Source of the DNA: Panulirus ornatus
Taxonomy: Eukaryota > Arthropoda > Malacostraca > Decapoda > Palinuridae
Direction of reading: 5' to 3'
Length of the DNA stretch: 64,000 nucleotides
Assembly: GCF_036320965.1 (NCBI RefSeq)
Contig: NC_092249.1
Location: forward strand, 8,264,569-8,328,568
Positions within the stretch are counted from its first letter, which is position 1. The number at the start of each line of letters is the position of its first letter. Position numbers and translations under genes: made by a program. The notes beneath the pieces are model-generated. The model was not told where the DNA came from, did not search any database, and saw only the letters and a list, made by a program, of their open reading frames with translations. Of this stretch, positions 20,770 to 31,884 are shown in pieces.

Positions 20770-21185
20770 TTTACACCTTTCCTGTCATGGGGTTCAGGTC
20801 AGAGGTTAGGCACAGTACAATACTAGTTCTGAAATCTTTGTCACGCCCAGATTCCTGAAGAATATTTTCTGCTAGACAATGTGTGCAAGGACGACTTCTT
20901 TCACTGCGTCTCAACTTTAGCATTTTCCGTTTAGTCTTGTTGGGTTTAATCAACCATGTATCAGACTAGCTTTGAAGTTTGTCTACGTCCCCTTGTAATT
21001 TGGTGCAATTTCCATTGCTCTTTACATACCTCATAACCTTGACATAATCCGCAAATATATTCAGACAGGAGTGCAAACCTGTTGGCAAGCCATTGGCACA
21101 GATCAAGAAGAGCAACGGCTCCCTGCAACACGCGACCAGTAACCTTCAACCCCAAAACAAGAAGGCGCCATATTGACATATAGCT
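20770..21185 (-). mobile_element. CR1/Jockey-like LINE reverse transcriptase fragment
   Basis: On the minus strand, broken frames give successive pieces of a CR1-type reverse transcriptase: V-L-Q-G-x-V-x-x-x-x-L-F-L-I-C-A-N-G-L-P (motif B region), then N-I-F-A-D-Y with a Y where the catalytic D-D pair is expected. Next come K-L-Q-G-D-V-D-K-L-Q-S, a W-L-I-N-P-N-K-T-K segment, and L-Q-E-S-G-R-D-K-D-F. The order and spacing fit CR1/Jockey elements. At least two frame changes are needed, so it is dead, and it is unrelated to the RTE-type family. Confidence 0.65.
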
Positions 21186-21628
21186 TTCATTCCATTCTTA
21201 TGAGTTAATTAATATCAAGCGAAGGCATCTTCCTCTTATTCCTGCCTGAAGAACGAGATTATATGCCAACGTCCCTTGTGGTGAAGTGCAGAATGCTCAC
21301 TGGTTGTGTATGTAACACATAATCCACCCAGTTTTCTCATCTGCCTATCATTAAGCTTACTCTCCCATGGTTGACTTCCTCTTCGTATATCTCTGTTGTC
21401 TGTCGTTTGGGAGTTTTGCCTTTTGTTTGTAGTGTCCCATTTGCTCTCTGATGATCTTTTTTCCAGAAATATACAACCTTCACTAAGAGAGATAGGTCAG
21501 TCAGGTCTCGTGTGTGTGTGCCATTATTATCTGTGGTTCTTATTTGCTTGTTAAAGGGAGTGAGTTATATATTCGTGTTGACCAGTCTCTTAACCTTGAA
21601 TGTAGGGACCATGTCCTTGCTTCTATGT

Positions 21629-21629
<1 letters not shown>
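21186..21629. other. Unannotated sequence
   Basis: Nothing recognised before the CA tract. Confidence 0.5.

Positions 21630-21682
<53 letters not shown>
21630..21682. repeat. (CA)n microsatellite
   Basis: CA tract of about 52 bp. A short TG stretch at 21722-21750 follows. Confidence 0.97.
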
Positions 21683-21688
<6 letters not shown>

Positions 21689-21895
21689 ACCACAGCCTAA
21701 GCCAGATGTGAATGAGCGCGCGTGTGTGTGTGTGTGTGGGTGGGTGTGTGTCCCCGGGAATGCCACTTCAAAGACAGTGTTGCCTCTCCCAGCAGGAGGC
21801 CAAAGATGGTACCTCCCTCGGGACACTGGCAACGACGCTACTCCTCATCCACAAGAAAACCCTCTGACGTACACATCACGCCCCTCCTTTCATCA

Positions 21896-22127
21896 AAGCC
21901 CCCACGCCTCTTCCTCGTCAGAAGTGTCACAAGCACATACACACACACACACACACCTCGTCCCTCGTCAGAAGTGGCACACATTTAGCTCTTCCTTCGC
22001 CAGAAGTGCCACACACGGACCTCGTGCTTCGTCAGAAGTGGTACACACTCGGCTCTTACTTCGTCAGAAGTGACACACACACACTTGCACACACCTCTTC
22101 CTTCGTCAGAAGCGCCACACGCACACA

Positions 22128-22192
<65 letters not shown>

Positions 22193-22208
22193 TCCTTCAT
22201 CAGAGTCA

Positions 22209-22285
<77 letters not shown>
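21896..22285. repeat. Minisatellite CTTCGTCAGAAGTGNCACACAC with embedded (CA)n expansions
   Basis: About eight units of 30-40 bp share C(T/C)TCGTCAGAAGTG(G/C)CACACAC. In three units the terminal CACACAC has grown: a short one near 21940 and large ones at 22127-22190 and 22210-22285. Bases 22286-22504 after it are unannotated. Confidence 0.85.
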
Positions 22286-22288
<3 letters not shown>

Positions 22289-22504
22289 TTCCTCCACACA
22301 TCACAGCTGCCCTCATCATATTCCAAACAAAAACATCAGCAAAACATGCCTCTTCAGACGCAGTAAATGTTCTGCCATGTCGTAAAATCTCCCTTCGTGT
22401 CGTAGTTCGCTCCACGACGTAAGATACGTATTGACGTGTTCAAATCCTGGCAGAAATTGCGGGAAATATGCATTCCTTGAATAACTAAAGTGAGGTCGTT
22501 GTAC

Positions 22505-23150
22505 CATGCTGAGTCAAGCTGTACCCTGATGCAAGGCTACTGTACCTTACTGTAACCTAATGGAAGGTTACTTTATCTTCCTGTACCTCACCATAACCAA
22601 ACTCGAGGCTATTATACTTCACTGTACCTTACTGTAACCGAATGCAATGCAACTTCACTGTACCTGACCATAACCAAACTCAAGGCAATTGTACCTTACT
22701 GTACCCTGATACAAGGCTACTGTACCTTACTGTAACTTAATGCAAGGCTACTTTATCTTCCTGTACTTGACCATAACCTAATTCAAGGCTATTGTACCTT
22801 ACTATACCTTGATGGAAGGCTACTGTACCGAACTGTAACCTAATGCAAGGCTACTGTACTTTACTGTACCTGACCATAACCAAACTTAAAGCTATCATAC
22901 CTTACTGTACCCTGATGCAAAGCTACTGTTCCTTGCTGTAACCTAATTCAAGGCTACTGTACTTTACTGTACCAGACCATAAACAAACTCAAGGCTATTG
23001 TACCTTACTGTTCCTCACTGTAACCTATCGTAGGGCTACTGTACCTAACTGTACTTAGCTGTAACGTAACTATAGACTGTTTCACCATACTGCACCTGAC
23101 TGTAACCTAACTATGAGTTACTAACTTACCATACTCAGATGTATTTTACA
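22505..23150. repeat. Degenerate repeat of CTGTACCTTACTGTAACC type
   Basis: More than a dozen imperfect units of about 28-30 bp alternate between AAGGCTACTGTACCTTACTG and TAACCTAATGCAAGG or CATAACCAAACTCAAGG. A higher-order period of about 110-115 bp (four units) is visible by eye. Confidence 0.8.
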
Positions 23151-23264
23151 GTAAGATCTTTCTACCTCCCGATTACAGATGTAAAAGAATCTTAACACAT
23201 CTACTCACATTTCATTTATTTACAGTTTTATCAGGATTTACGGTGATAAATGTTTTACTTCCGA

Positions 23265-23800
23265 TACACCAGGAGTAAGAAAGAGGCAATGGTTTCTTCC
23301 CATACACCAGGGGAACAAAGAGGCTCTGGTTTCTTCCCATACACCAGGGGAACAAAGAGGCAATGGTTTCTTCCCATACACCAGGGGAACAAAGAGGCAA
23401 TGGTTTCTTCCCATACACCAGGGGGAACAAAGGAAGGCTATGGTTTCTTCCCATAAACCAGGAGGAACAAAGGAAGGCTATGGTCTCTTCCCATAATCCA
23501 GGAGGAACAAAGGAAGGCTATGGTCTCTTCCCATAATCCAGGAGGAACAAAGGAAGGCTATGGTCTCTTCCCATACACCAGGAGGAACAAAGGAAGGCTA
23601 TGGTTTCTTCCCATACACCAGGACGAACAAAGGAAGGCTATGGTTTCTTCCCATAAACCAGGAGGAACAAAGGAAGGCTATGGTTTCTTCCCATACACCA
23701 GGAGGAACAAAGGAAGGCTATGGTTTCTTCCCATATACCAAGGGGAAAAAAGGAAGGCTATGGTCTCTTCCCATATACCAGGGGAACAAAAGTAGACCAT
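23265..23800. repeat. 40-bp minisatellite, about 13 copies
   Basis: Units of AACAAAGGAAGGCTATGGT plus TTCTTCCCATACACCAGG. The first four are shorter (about 36 bp, AACAAAGAGGCAATGG) and the later nine are 40 bp. As 40 is not a multiple of three, three frames rotate every 120 bp, which produces the repetitive open frames on both strands. Confidence 0.93.
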
Positions 23801-24134
23801 AATTTAAGTGGGGGAGGGATAGGGTTTGAGCCCTCCTCTGCTTGATTAGCTTTTTATCTTACTTTTAGATAAATGAGATTCCATTTCCCTTTATATAAAT
23901 GTATTTATGACCGTTAAGAGAAGCAACGAGAAACTCTCTTGAAATTCTGATTCCCGTGATGACATACGCTGATGCTGTCAGGCTTTCTTTTTGCTAATCA
24001 AGTGAAAGAAAAAGATCAATTTTCTCGGTTCTTTGTGTGTGTGTGTGTTTGTGTGTGTGTGTATTATGCTTAATATTTGTTTGTCACGGAGAGAGACCTT
24101 TACCATCGTGTTCCCCTGCTATTTGTGTGTTATT
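23801..24134. other. Unannotated sequence with short (GT)n
   Basis: A GT tract at 24034-24061; nothing else recognised. Confidence 0.5.
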
Positions 24135-24139
24135 ATATA

Positions 24140-24196
<57 letters not shown>
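24135..24196. repeat. (TA)n microsatellite
   Basis: TA tract of about 60 bp immediately before a truncated LINE copy. Confidence 0.97.
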
Positions 24197-24198
<2 letters not shown>

Positions 24199-24840
24199 AA
24201 AGCAAAAATGGATGTGCGTGAAGAAATAGTGGTTACGACAATGATATGGTTGTGAGGCGTGGGCTATAGATAGAGTTGTGCGGAGGAGGATGGATGTGCT
24301 GGAAATGAGATGTTTGAGGACAATGTGTGGTGTGAGGTAGTTTGATCGAGTAAGTAATGTAAGGGTAAGAGAGATGTGTAGGTAATAAAATGAGTGTGGT
24401 TGAGAGAGCAGAAAAGGGTGTTTTGAAATGGTTTGGTCACGTGGAGAGAATGAGTGAGGAAAGATTGACAAAGAGGATATATGTGTCAGAGGTGGAGGGA
24501 ACGAGGAGAAGTGGGAGGCCAAATTGGAGGTGGAAAGATGGAGTGAAAAAGATTTTGAGTGATCGGGTCCTGACCATGCAGGAGGGTGGAAGGGATGTGA
24601 AGCGTCTGGGGTAAACCATGGAAAGTTCTGTGGGGACTGAATGTGGAAAGGGAACTGTGGTTTCGGCGCATTATTACATGACAGCTAGAATGTGGCCTTT
24701 GTTGTCTTTTCCTAGTGCGACCTCGCGCGCATGAGGGGGGAGGGGGTTGTCAGTTCATGTGAGGCGGGATGGCGACGGGAATGAATAAAGGCAGACAGTA
24801 TGAATTATGTACATTTGTATATATGTATATGTCTGTGTGT

Positions 24841-24841
<1 letters not shown>
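24197..24841 (+). mobile_element. RTE-type LINE, 5'-truncated older copy
   Basis: Begins at about ORF residue 851 (R-K-A-K-M) directly after (TA)n. It continues through the C-terminal codons with frame breaks and a shortened end of the ORF, and into the long-class 3' UTR (GGGGACTGAATGTGG, CATTATTACATGACAGCTAG). It ends in AT-rich DNA without the terminal tail hairpin. Confidence 0.85.
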
Positions 24842-24914
<73 letters not shown>

Positions 24915-24916
24915 TC
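24842..24916. repeat. (TA)n microsatellite
   Basis: TA tract of about 70 bp between a LINE copy and the tail of a mini-LINE. Confidence 0.97.
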
Positions 24917-25356
<440 letters not shown>

Positions 25357-25357
25357 T

Positions 25358-25591
25358 AGGGGATAGGGGAGAAAGAATACTTCCCACGTATTCCCTGCGT
25401 GTCGTAGAAGGCGACTAAAAGGGGAGGGAGCGGGGGGGCTGGAAATCCTCCCCTTTTTTTTTTTTTTTTTTTTTTAATTTTCCAAAAGAAGGAACAGAGA
25501 AGGGGGCCAGGTGAGGATATTCCCTCAGAGGCCCAGTCCTCTGTTCTTAACGCTACCTTGCTAACGCGGGAAATGGCGAATAGTTTGAAAG

Positions 25592-25592
<1 letters not shown>
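25358..25592 (+). mobile_element. Mini-LINE, copy 6
   Basis: Complete from GGGGATAGGGGAGAAAG to the tail motif CTACCTTGCTAACGCGGG, then (TA)n at 25593-25648. Together with copy 5 it forms an inverted pair around the LINE scrap. Confidence 0.85.
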
Positions 25593-25642
<50 letters not shown>

Positions 25643-25648
25643 ATATAT

Positions 25649-26709
25649 ACATGCAAATATTCAACTGGAGTCGTGTGTCTTGTGCAATCAGAATATTTGC
25701 ATAAGTTATTCAGTTCCAATATTTGAGGAAGTTAGTCAGTCACGTAATCAGTCTCGAGACTTGAATCATTAAAACCTCACTGAAGGTGTCGCTAACTCGG
25801 GAATGAAGCAAAAGTTTGAAAATCCACTGATCAATATCTACCAATAGGAATGAATTTTCATTCAATTTTTTCTTTTCCCCCACTGTATTCACAGAGTCGA
25901 AGTACTCGTTTGAAATGAATAATCAGATAATCGTGTTTTCCTTTTATTCATTGCTTCGTTCATAGCGATAGTTCGAGAATTAATGTGAAGCATTCGAGCT
26001 GTTTCGGTCCCCTGACTCGTTCGGCGAACGGATGTTTTTAGTGACGTAATCAACGCGACTATTCTGGTCATTGATCCCACGGTAGGAAGGGAATCACTCT
26101 GTCAACCCAACATTTCGAATCGGTTCCATCAAGGCTCCTGTGAACCAAGCCAGTGAACTGAAAATAGGGCGAGTAATTGAATAAACGACTCGATTTGAAT
26201 CGCCAACGCAAATTTTGCAAATGATAAATGAAACAATTGCTCTACGAAGAGTCATTCAACCCCACAGATTACTCAAGCCCTTCCACTCGTCGAATGAATC
26301 AGTCGACATCGAAGCAGGATTCATGAGAACGTTTCATAACTCCGGTAGTGAACCATCCGGTATGGCCTGGCATTTGTTAGCCTTCCTGGCAAACAGTAAT
26401 TATAGGTTAATCATCCTGCAGTGATGTGAAATATCATCCTCCCATGATATAATTTACATCAGCTGTGCAGATTTAGCTCTTGCAAGTATTACGGACGAGA
26501 GAAAATAAGTCTGTTATATGTACGACTTCATCTAATAACAAATATTTGAAATCTATTATCTTATATCACTCGAAATTGATATAATAAGGATTTCAAGTGT
26601 ACCATCTTCTATATAATGAAATTTATATCTTCTATCACTTTGATTATATACAAATGTATCTGTGATAGGATTTTTTTTTTTTATCAATTCTTTCTATTTA
26701 GGATCTCTG
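25649..26709. other. Unannotated sequence
   Basis: AT-rich, with no element or convincing coding domain recognised. The short open frames have no recognisable motif. Confidence 0.5.
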
Positions 26710-26921
26710 TGATGCAGCAGTTATATTGCCTGACCGTGACGCATTCACGGGCCGCCCGGGTCGAGCGCATAGGTTGGGATCCCGGTTGCGGCAGTCGGTC
26801 CATAGTCAACCCAGCTGTTCATCCACCCTTAGGGATTGGTCGATAGAATGGGTATACATAAAGCGTTGATGGAATGGCCTCGATTAGGGACTGAGTTGCA
26901 CGTACCATCTCGGCTAACGTG

Positions 26922-26925
<4 letters not shown>
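26710..26925 (+). mobile_element. tRNA-derived SINE, copy 1 (diverged head)
   Basis: Shares with the copy at 36117 the blocks TGACCGTGACGCATTCACGG, CCAGCTGTTCATCCACCC and CTCGGCTAACGT. The A-box region is degraded. The 3' end runs into (TA)n. Confidence 0.75.

Positions 26926-26982
<57 letters not shown>
26926..26982. repeat. (TA)n microsatellite
   Basis: TA tract of about 57 bp between the SINE and a mini-LINE. Confidence 0.97.
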
Positions 26983-26985
<3 letters not shown>

Positions 26986-27210
26986 CCCTGGGGATAGGGG
27001 ATTAAGAATACTTCCCTGCGTGTCGTAGAAGGCGACTAAAAGGGGAGGGAGCGGGGGGCTGGAAATCCTCCCCTCTCTTTTTTTTTAAATTTTCCAAAAG
27101 AAGGAACAGAGGGGGCCAGGTGAGGATATTCCAAAAAAGGCTCAGTCCTCTGTTCCTAACGCTACCTCGCTAACGTGGGAAATGGCGAATAGTTTAAAAG
27201 AAAGAAAAGA
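26983..27210 (+). mobile_element. Mini-LINE, copy 7
   Basis: Complete, with a small deletion of the CACGTATTC part of the first stem. The tail motif lies at about 27160-27190, followed by (TA)n to 27252. Confidence 0.85.
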
Positions 27211-27252
27211 TATATATATATATATATATATATATACGTATATACATATATA

Positions 27253-28949
27253 TTATATACATATACATTATATACATATGTATATTAAAGATGTATTACC
27301 ACCTTACTAAGGTCAATGTTGTGGACGATAATGGGTCTTGCGGTACACAAGGTTGAATATTCACCTCCGCTGACCTTTCTTCATCAGGTCAGATGACCTT
27401 TTTTCTTGCAAGGAACACTCCCGTTTGGGGCCAGTGTGTCGTGATTGGATAGTCGGGGCCACCGTGGCTGGCACATCATCAGCTTTAGGGCGGGATAGAA
27501 AGACTTCCCCCCAAAAAGAAATGGGCTTCCTGCATGACACTGAATCCCTATGCAGTGATTTACAGTGCATCTGTGTATCTACTGGCCTGGGAGGTTGAGG
27601 ATATCACTGTATTTATTCAACTACGGTGAAGTTATGATTTCAGTGAATGCTAGAAATGATATTTCATCAGCAGTAGAATTACTTCATCATGTGAGGCGCT
27701 GCGGCATTAGATTGCACTCAGAACATATATGATTATTGGAGAGACGAAGCGCTTCGTGTGTCTTAGAGTTGTTATAATTGACCACTTGGTCTTGGCGTCT
27801 CTGGAGTGGAGCTGAAGCCTTGGACACGACTCTCGTGGAGGATTGCTGCAGCGCGCTGTGAGTGACATGGACCCAACCTTCTTCGTGACGGACGGACATA
27901 TCGAAAGAATACAGTCACTGAATATTCCACGCGTTACGAGAAGCTAGTCGCTCTCCCCCTGTAACGTTTCGGGCGTTATATAACGAAAGGAATATTGATG
28001 TTACTTTTTTTTATTTTAACTGATAGCACTACCCATCTTCTGTGGTCCAGGGGTTGATAGACTAGTCAATTTCATTCAAAAGTTTGAGGGCTTCTTCCGA
28101 TGTCTGTTCCAAATCCAGCTCGATATTCCAATCCTATTGTCCTGAATCTCACTTCTAATGCCATTCTAAAATCTATACTTTCTCGACTCTTTTTCCCAGT
28201 CCTGCTCTACTGTCATTGCATTACTTATTGCTAGTCTTGTTTTCCCTCCTACTCGTCCAAATTTAGTCCCATTCATCGTCTTTATATTTTCTATCTACCC
28301 TAGCTTCCTCGAGAGCTCCTAGCTACATCTTCTTACGAGAATCTGGCAGCTCTAACGCGTAGTGCTCACCTCGCATATTGCTTGATGAACAAGACCGTCC
28401 CCTCGCGACTGCCATTCTCGTAAAGTAATCGTCAGTTTTCGCTTCATCTGGGACTGACTTCATCCACAGATCAAGTTTTCCTTTATATGTCTGTGTAGTT
28501 ATGTCCTACATGTTCCTTATCTCTCCTGATTATATACTAGAAACACGTTTGAGCTCTTTTGTTGGGCTTTAGTGTATCTGTCTCGAATATAATATTTGAT
28601 ATTTGGCATTTTCGTGCAGACGTAACTCTGTTTCCACCTTGTTGAGAGGGTTTTCGATTCAGTGTGGCTCCCTTTTTTGTCCTTAGTTTGTTGTTGTGTA
28701 TGTTATATATTTCTCTTTCTTTATTCTCGTATAATACTTTGGCTACTACCATTCCTTTAGGAACACCCAAAAAAAACTTGTGCTTTTTCAGGCTTGACAC
28801 TTGTGTCTACTTTGAACTTGATGTTGGTTAGAGATTCATCGTTACAGACTTCTACTTCCTTCAGCCTTCCGTGGTAGTTTGTGTTCCATTTTGTCGATTT
28901 TGCTCATGAAATGCTTCTGAAGTCTCTCTGAATTTGTTGATTCTTCTTT
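27253..28949. other. Unannotated sequence
   Basis: Nothing recognised over about 1.7 kb: no long frames, no tandem repeat and no known element. At 28950-28966 a short CAGCTGAGACGG stretch matches the inverted 3' end of the tRNA-derived SINE family. Confidence 0.45.
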
Positions 28950-28982
28950 TTATGTCAGCTGAGACGGCACGGGTTGCTGAGT

Positions 28983-29023
28983 TCCCAAGTGCACTTTCGT
29001 GCAATAATCACATCATCAGGGGA
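28983..29023 (-). ncRNA. Hammerhead-ribozyme-like motif 3, in place behind the Penelope-like ORF
   Basis: On the minus strand: TCCC (29023-29020), CTGATGA (29019-29013), a GTG/CAC stem II, GAAA, self-complementary GTGCAC as a minimal stem III, TT, and GGGA (28986-28983). Stem I is fully paired. As at 16685, one extra T lies between the core and stem II. Such minimal type I hammerheads are established in Penelope-like elements and are thought to process their transcripts. Confidence 0.7.
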
Positions 29024-29123
29024 GACACAAGAGAGAAATATAAGTCTGTTGATAGACATCGAAGAGACGAAGCTAGGACGCCATTTGGTAAACATGCGAT
29101 TGTCCATGACGTATAACGAGCGT

Positions 29124-29834
29124 TCATAAACTTATTCTTTTACAAATTTTATCAACAATAAAGTTATCTAATTTGTATAGACCATCACTAATATTAAGAT
29201 TATAATTCTTTGTGTATTTAATGATTGAAGATTCAATGATATTTTTGGTGGTAATAGAGCTGGAGTTAATAACTGAGATGGCATTACTCCAGTCAATACA
29301 ATGATCATAGTTTTTAACGTGATTAAACAAGGTATTTGATTCTTGTCCCGTTCTTATACTATATTTATGTCGCCTAAGTCTAACAGAAAGATCCTTACCA
29401 GTCTGCCCAACATAAAATTTATCACAATTTCCACATGGCACCTTATAGGTTTATCCAGGAGAATTTTCTGGTGAATTCCTGATTAAGATATTTTTTATAG
29501 TATTATTGTTGCCGAATGCAACATTTACATTAAAAGGTTTAAGCAACATTGGAAGTAAAGTAAAATCATTATCAAAAGGGAGAACTAAAAGATTCTTGGT
29601 GTCAATGGGAGGTTTGGGCTCAATTCTATAAAATGATTTCTTTGCTAACTTAAGGGATTTATCAATGAAAGATCTAGGGTGGTCTAACTTAGATCCAAAA
29701 GAATATATCTTCTCAAACTCATCATCAATAAACTCTGGACTGCAAGTACGTAATGCCCTAAGGAACATAGATTGAAATGATGATAATTTAACTGTCATGT
29801 TGAGATGAGTAATAATGGATATATGAGCATACAT
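29124..29834 (-). pseudogene. Penelope-like GIY-YIG endonuclease and linker (pseudogene)
   Basis: The linker frame (29834-29451) contains R-T-C-S-P-E-F-I and later F-N-V-N-V-A-F-G, typical of the Penelope linker. After one in-frame stop at 29451 the same frame continues with P-C-G-N-C-D-K-F-Y-V-G-Q-T-G. It goes on through R-L-R-R-H-K and F-N-H-V-K-N-Y-D-H, that is a CxxC plus two histidines interleaved with the GIY-YIG core (Y-V-G-Q-T, catalytic-type R). The glutamate usual near the end appears as I-I-E-S-S. It would have nicked target DNA. One stop and a frameshift to the upstream frame disable it. Confidence 0.85.
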
Positions 29835-30423
29835 TGGTAGGTTTTCTGTATATGCTAAACTTAAACTTGTTTCCTTGCCTATGGATCATGCAATCTAAAA
29901 ATGGTAACATACCATTATTTTCATTTTCTACAGTAAATTTTATGGAAGGTACTAAATTGTTAAGTAAGGGGAGAAATATTTGTAAATTTCCATTTGTTGA
30001 CCAAACACAAAGAACATCATCTACATACCTAAACCAAATTGCATTAGAAGGTAAGATATCCTTTAGGAATTTTGCTTCAAAAAATTCCATATAAAGATTA
30101 CTTATTACACGTGAAAGAGGGTTACACATTGCCATACCAAATTTTTAAGCATAATACTCTCCATTGAACTGAAATACACAGTCTTTTATACATGATTTTA
30201 TCAGTTCAATGAAAACAGACTTTGGAACGGGTAAATGAATATCATCCAAAAAATCAAATTCATATTCTAAAAGGTCATCAACTGGAACTTTTGTGAAAAG
30301 TGAGGAAACATCAAAGCTAACTAGTTTGAAATCAAAATTAACACTGATATTGTTTAGCTTGTTGACTAAATCTACATTGTTCATGGAATTAGAATTTGAT
30401 ACCTTACCCACTAAAGGGCTCAA
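29788..30423 (-). pseudogene. Penelope-like reverse transcriptase (pseudogene)
   Basis: Visible blocks: S-F-D-V-S-S-L-F-T-K-V-P (motif A, catalytic D), then F-Q-F-N-G-E-Y-Y followed by an in-frame stop at 30145. Next is G-M-A-M-C-N-P-L-S, where the family normally has G-x-P-L-S, then R-Y-V-D-D (motif C) and L-P-F-L-D-C with S-I-Y-R-K-P-T. The N-terminal third of the domain is missing. The frame changes near 29800-29834. The order and the R-K-P-T block point to Penelope rather than LINE or LTR reverse transcriptase. Confidence 0.87.
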
Positions 30424-30577
30424 TAAAGAAACTAATCATTTTGACAATTGATATGTGATGGAGACTTCTGAACTCACTATAGAATTAGAATTTGATACCT
30501 TACCCACTAAAGGGCTCAATAAAGAAACTAATCATTTTGACAATTGATATGTGATGGAGACTACTGAACTCACTATA
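30386..30577. repeat. 96-bp tandem duplication at the Penelope-like 5' boundary
   Basis: Bases 30386-30481 and 30482-30577 are nearly identical (one difference noticed, CTTCTGAA versus CTACTGAA), with a three-base start of a third unit. The unit includes the first retained codons of the reverse transcriptase, so the duplication followed or accompanied truncation. Confidence 0.92.
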
Positions 30578-30932
30578 GAATTTTCCAGCAAGTCGCTGGA
30601 CGTCCCGTTAATGCGTCACTGATAGGAACACTTAGCCGCTGCACCACGTCCTTCCCTGCCGCAGACTCTCGCTCTATCTCACCTCTCCCCTTCCATTCCT
30701 GCCTCATCACCTCCTGTAATCAACCATTATCTCTATTGTCTTCGGAACTCGTTTGATCTCCCGTACCATCTCGGCCTCCCTGTATCTTGCGATTCCAGTG
30801 TAGCATCATTTCTCCTCTCTCGATTTCCCCTTACTCTCTCCTGATCCTACTCTCTTCTTTTAACCGCTCACTTCCTCATTCACGCTCTCCTTCTAGCTTC
30901 ATATCAGCCTAACACTCTCATCCTATCATATG

Positions 30933-30934
<2 letters not shown>
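30578..30934. other. Unannotated pyrimidine-rich sequence
   Basis: Nothing recognised. Increasing CT richness towards the following TC tract. Confidence 0.5.
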
Positions 30935-31021
<87 letters not shown>

Positions 31022-31138
31022 AACCGTTCCTTCAGTCGTCCTTTTATCCATTTCCTATCCATTCTCACTCGTCGTGTTCCCTATCATTCTCCGCCAGACG
31101 TTGCGATAAAAGAACTGTGAAATACATGTATGTCAGGA

Positions 31139-31211
<73 letters not shown>
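30935..31211. repeat. Two (TC)n microsatellites
   Basis: TC tracts at 30935-31019 and 31141-31211, separated by about 120 bp of unique sequence. Bases 31212-31483 after them are unannotated. Confidence 0.97.
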
Positions 31212-31213
<2 letters not shown>

Positions 31214-31480
31214 CATGCTGGGGGTGTGGGATAGCTACGCTCCCCTAAGGCCCTGATCTCCCCTAACGTTGCCGTCAAGGGTCAGCCCACCCACTGACCT
31301 CTCCTGACGTTAATTACTGGAGTGATTACGTCCTCACAGCTTCGTCGTGGTTCCCTGTCGAAGATCACACGGCTGGTGAGAACGTAGATAAAAGACCTTC
31401 CATCCTCAAGATAACCAATAGGAAGACACAAGCAAGATGTAAACCTGAATGGTCGGGATGGCACAAGCAGAATGTAAACC

Positions 31481-31483
<3 letters not shown>

Positions 31484-31559
<76 letters not shown>

Positions 31560-31561
31560 CC

Positions 31562-31648
<87 letters not shown>
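31484..31648. repeat. Double (TA)n microsatellite
   Basis: TA tracts at 31484-31555 and 31565-31648 with a CCATG break. The duplicated phrase AAGCA(A/G)(G/A)ATGTAAACCTGAAT occurs just before the tract (31430 and 31466). Confidence 0.97.
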
Positions 31649-31649
<1 letters not shown>

Positions 31650-31651
<2 letters not shown>

Positions 31652-31760
31652 CGAGGTGAAATCGCACTCCAGTGGGAATTCATACAACTTTATTAGCATA
31701 TGATTTTTCTGTTCATGTGGCACATGTTTCGTGGAGACAATACACCTCATCAGGTGCCAG
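31650..31760 (-). ncRNA. Hammerhead-like relic of a second family
   Basis: On the minus strand CTGATGA (31753-31747) and GAAA (31730-31727) are separated by a possible GTG/CAC stem II with one extra base. They are followed by a strong CATGT/ACATG hairpin in the stem III position. The U expected before the cleavage site is missing and stem I does not pair, so I regard it as a non-functional relic or a chance resemblance. Confidence 0.3.
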
Positions 31761-31884
31761 TATTTAACAAATCTATCTACATCCCAAGATCACACTTGAA
31801 TCTAGCCGTCCAATACCAGTCAGTCCAGAACAAGTACCATCTTCTTTGTCTGGCAGTAACAGGTTGTAAGGGAGAGTGATTAAG

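Larger units (their letters stand above)
28968..30577 (-). mobile_element. Penelope-like element, 5'-truncated and decayed
   Basis: Order on the minus strand: reverse transcriptase remnant (30423 downward), GIY-YIG remnant (to 29124), a non-coding segment of about 100 bp, then the hammerhead-like motif (29023-28983). This domain order, a reverse transcriptase followed by a GIY-YIG nuclease with a hammerhead in the non-coding repeat, is diagnostic of Penelope-like elements. The 5' boundary lies in a 96-bp tandem duplication. Two in-frame stops and one frameshift make it inactive. Confidence 0.88.

Noticed and set aside
27360..27420. Hammerhead-like core from TTCTTCATCAGG on the minus strand
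   Set aside because: The CTGATGA core is present in reverse, but no GAAA lies at a suitable distance after a possible stem II.
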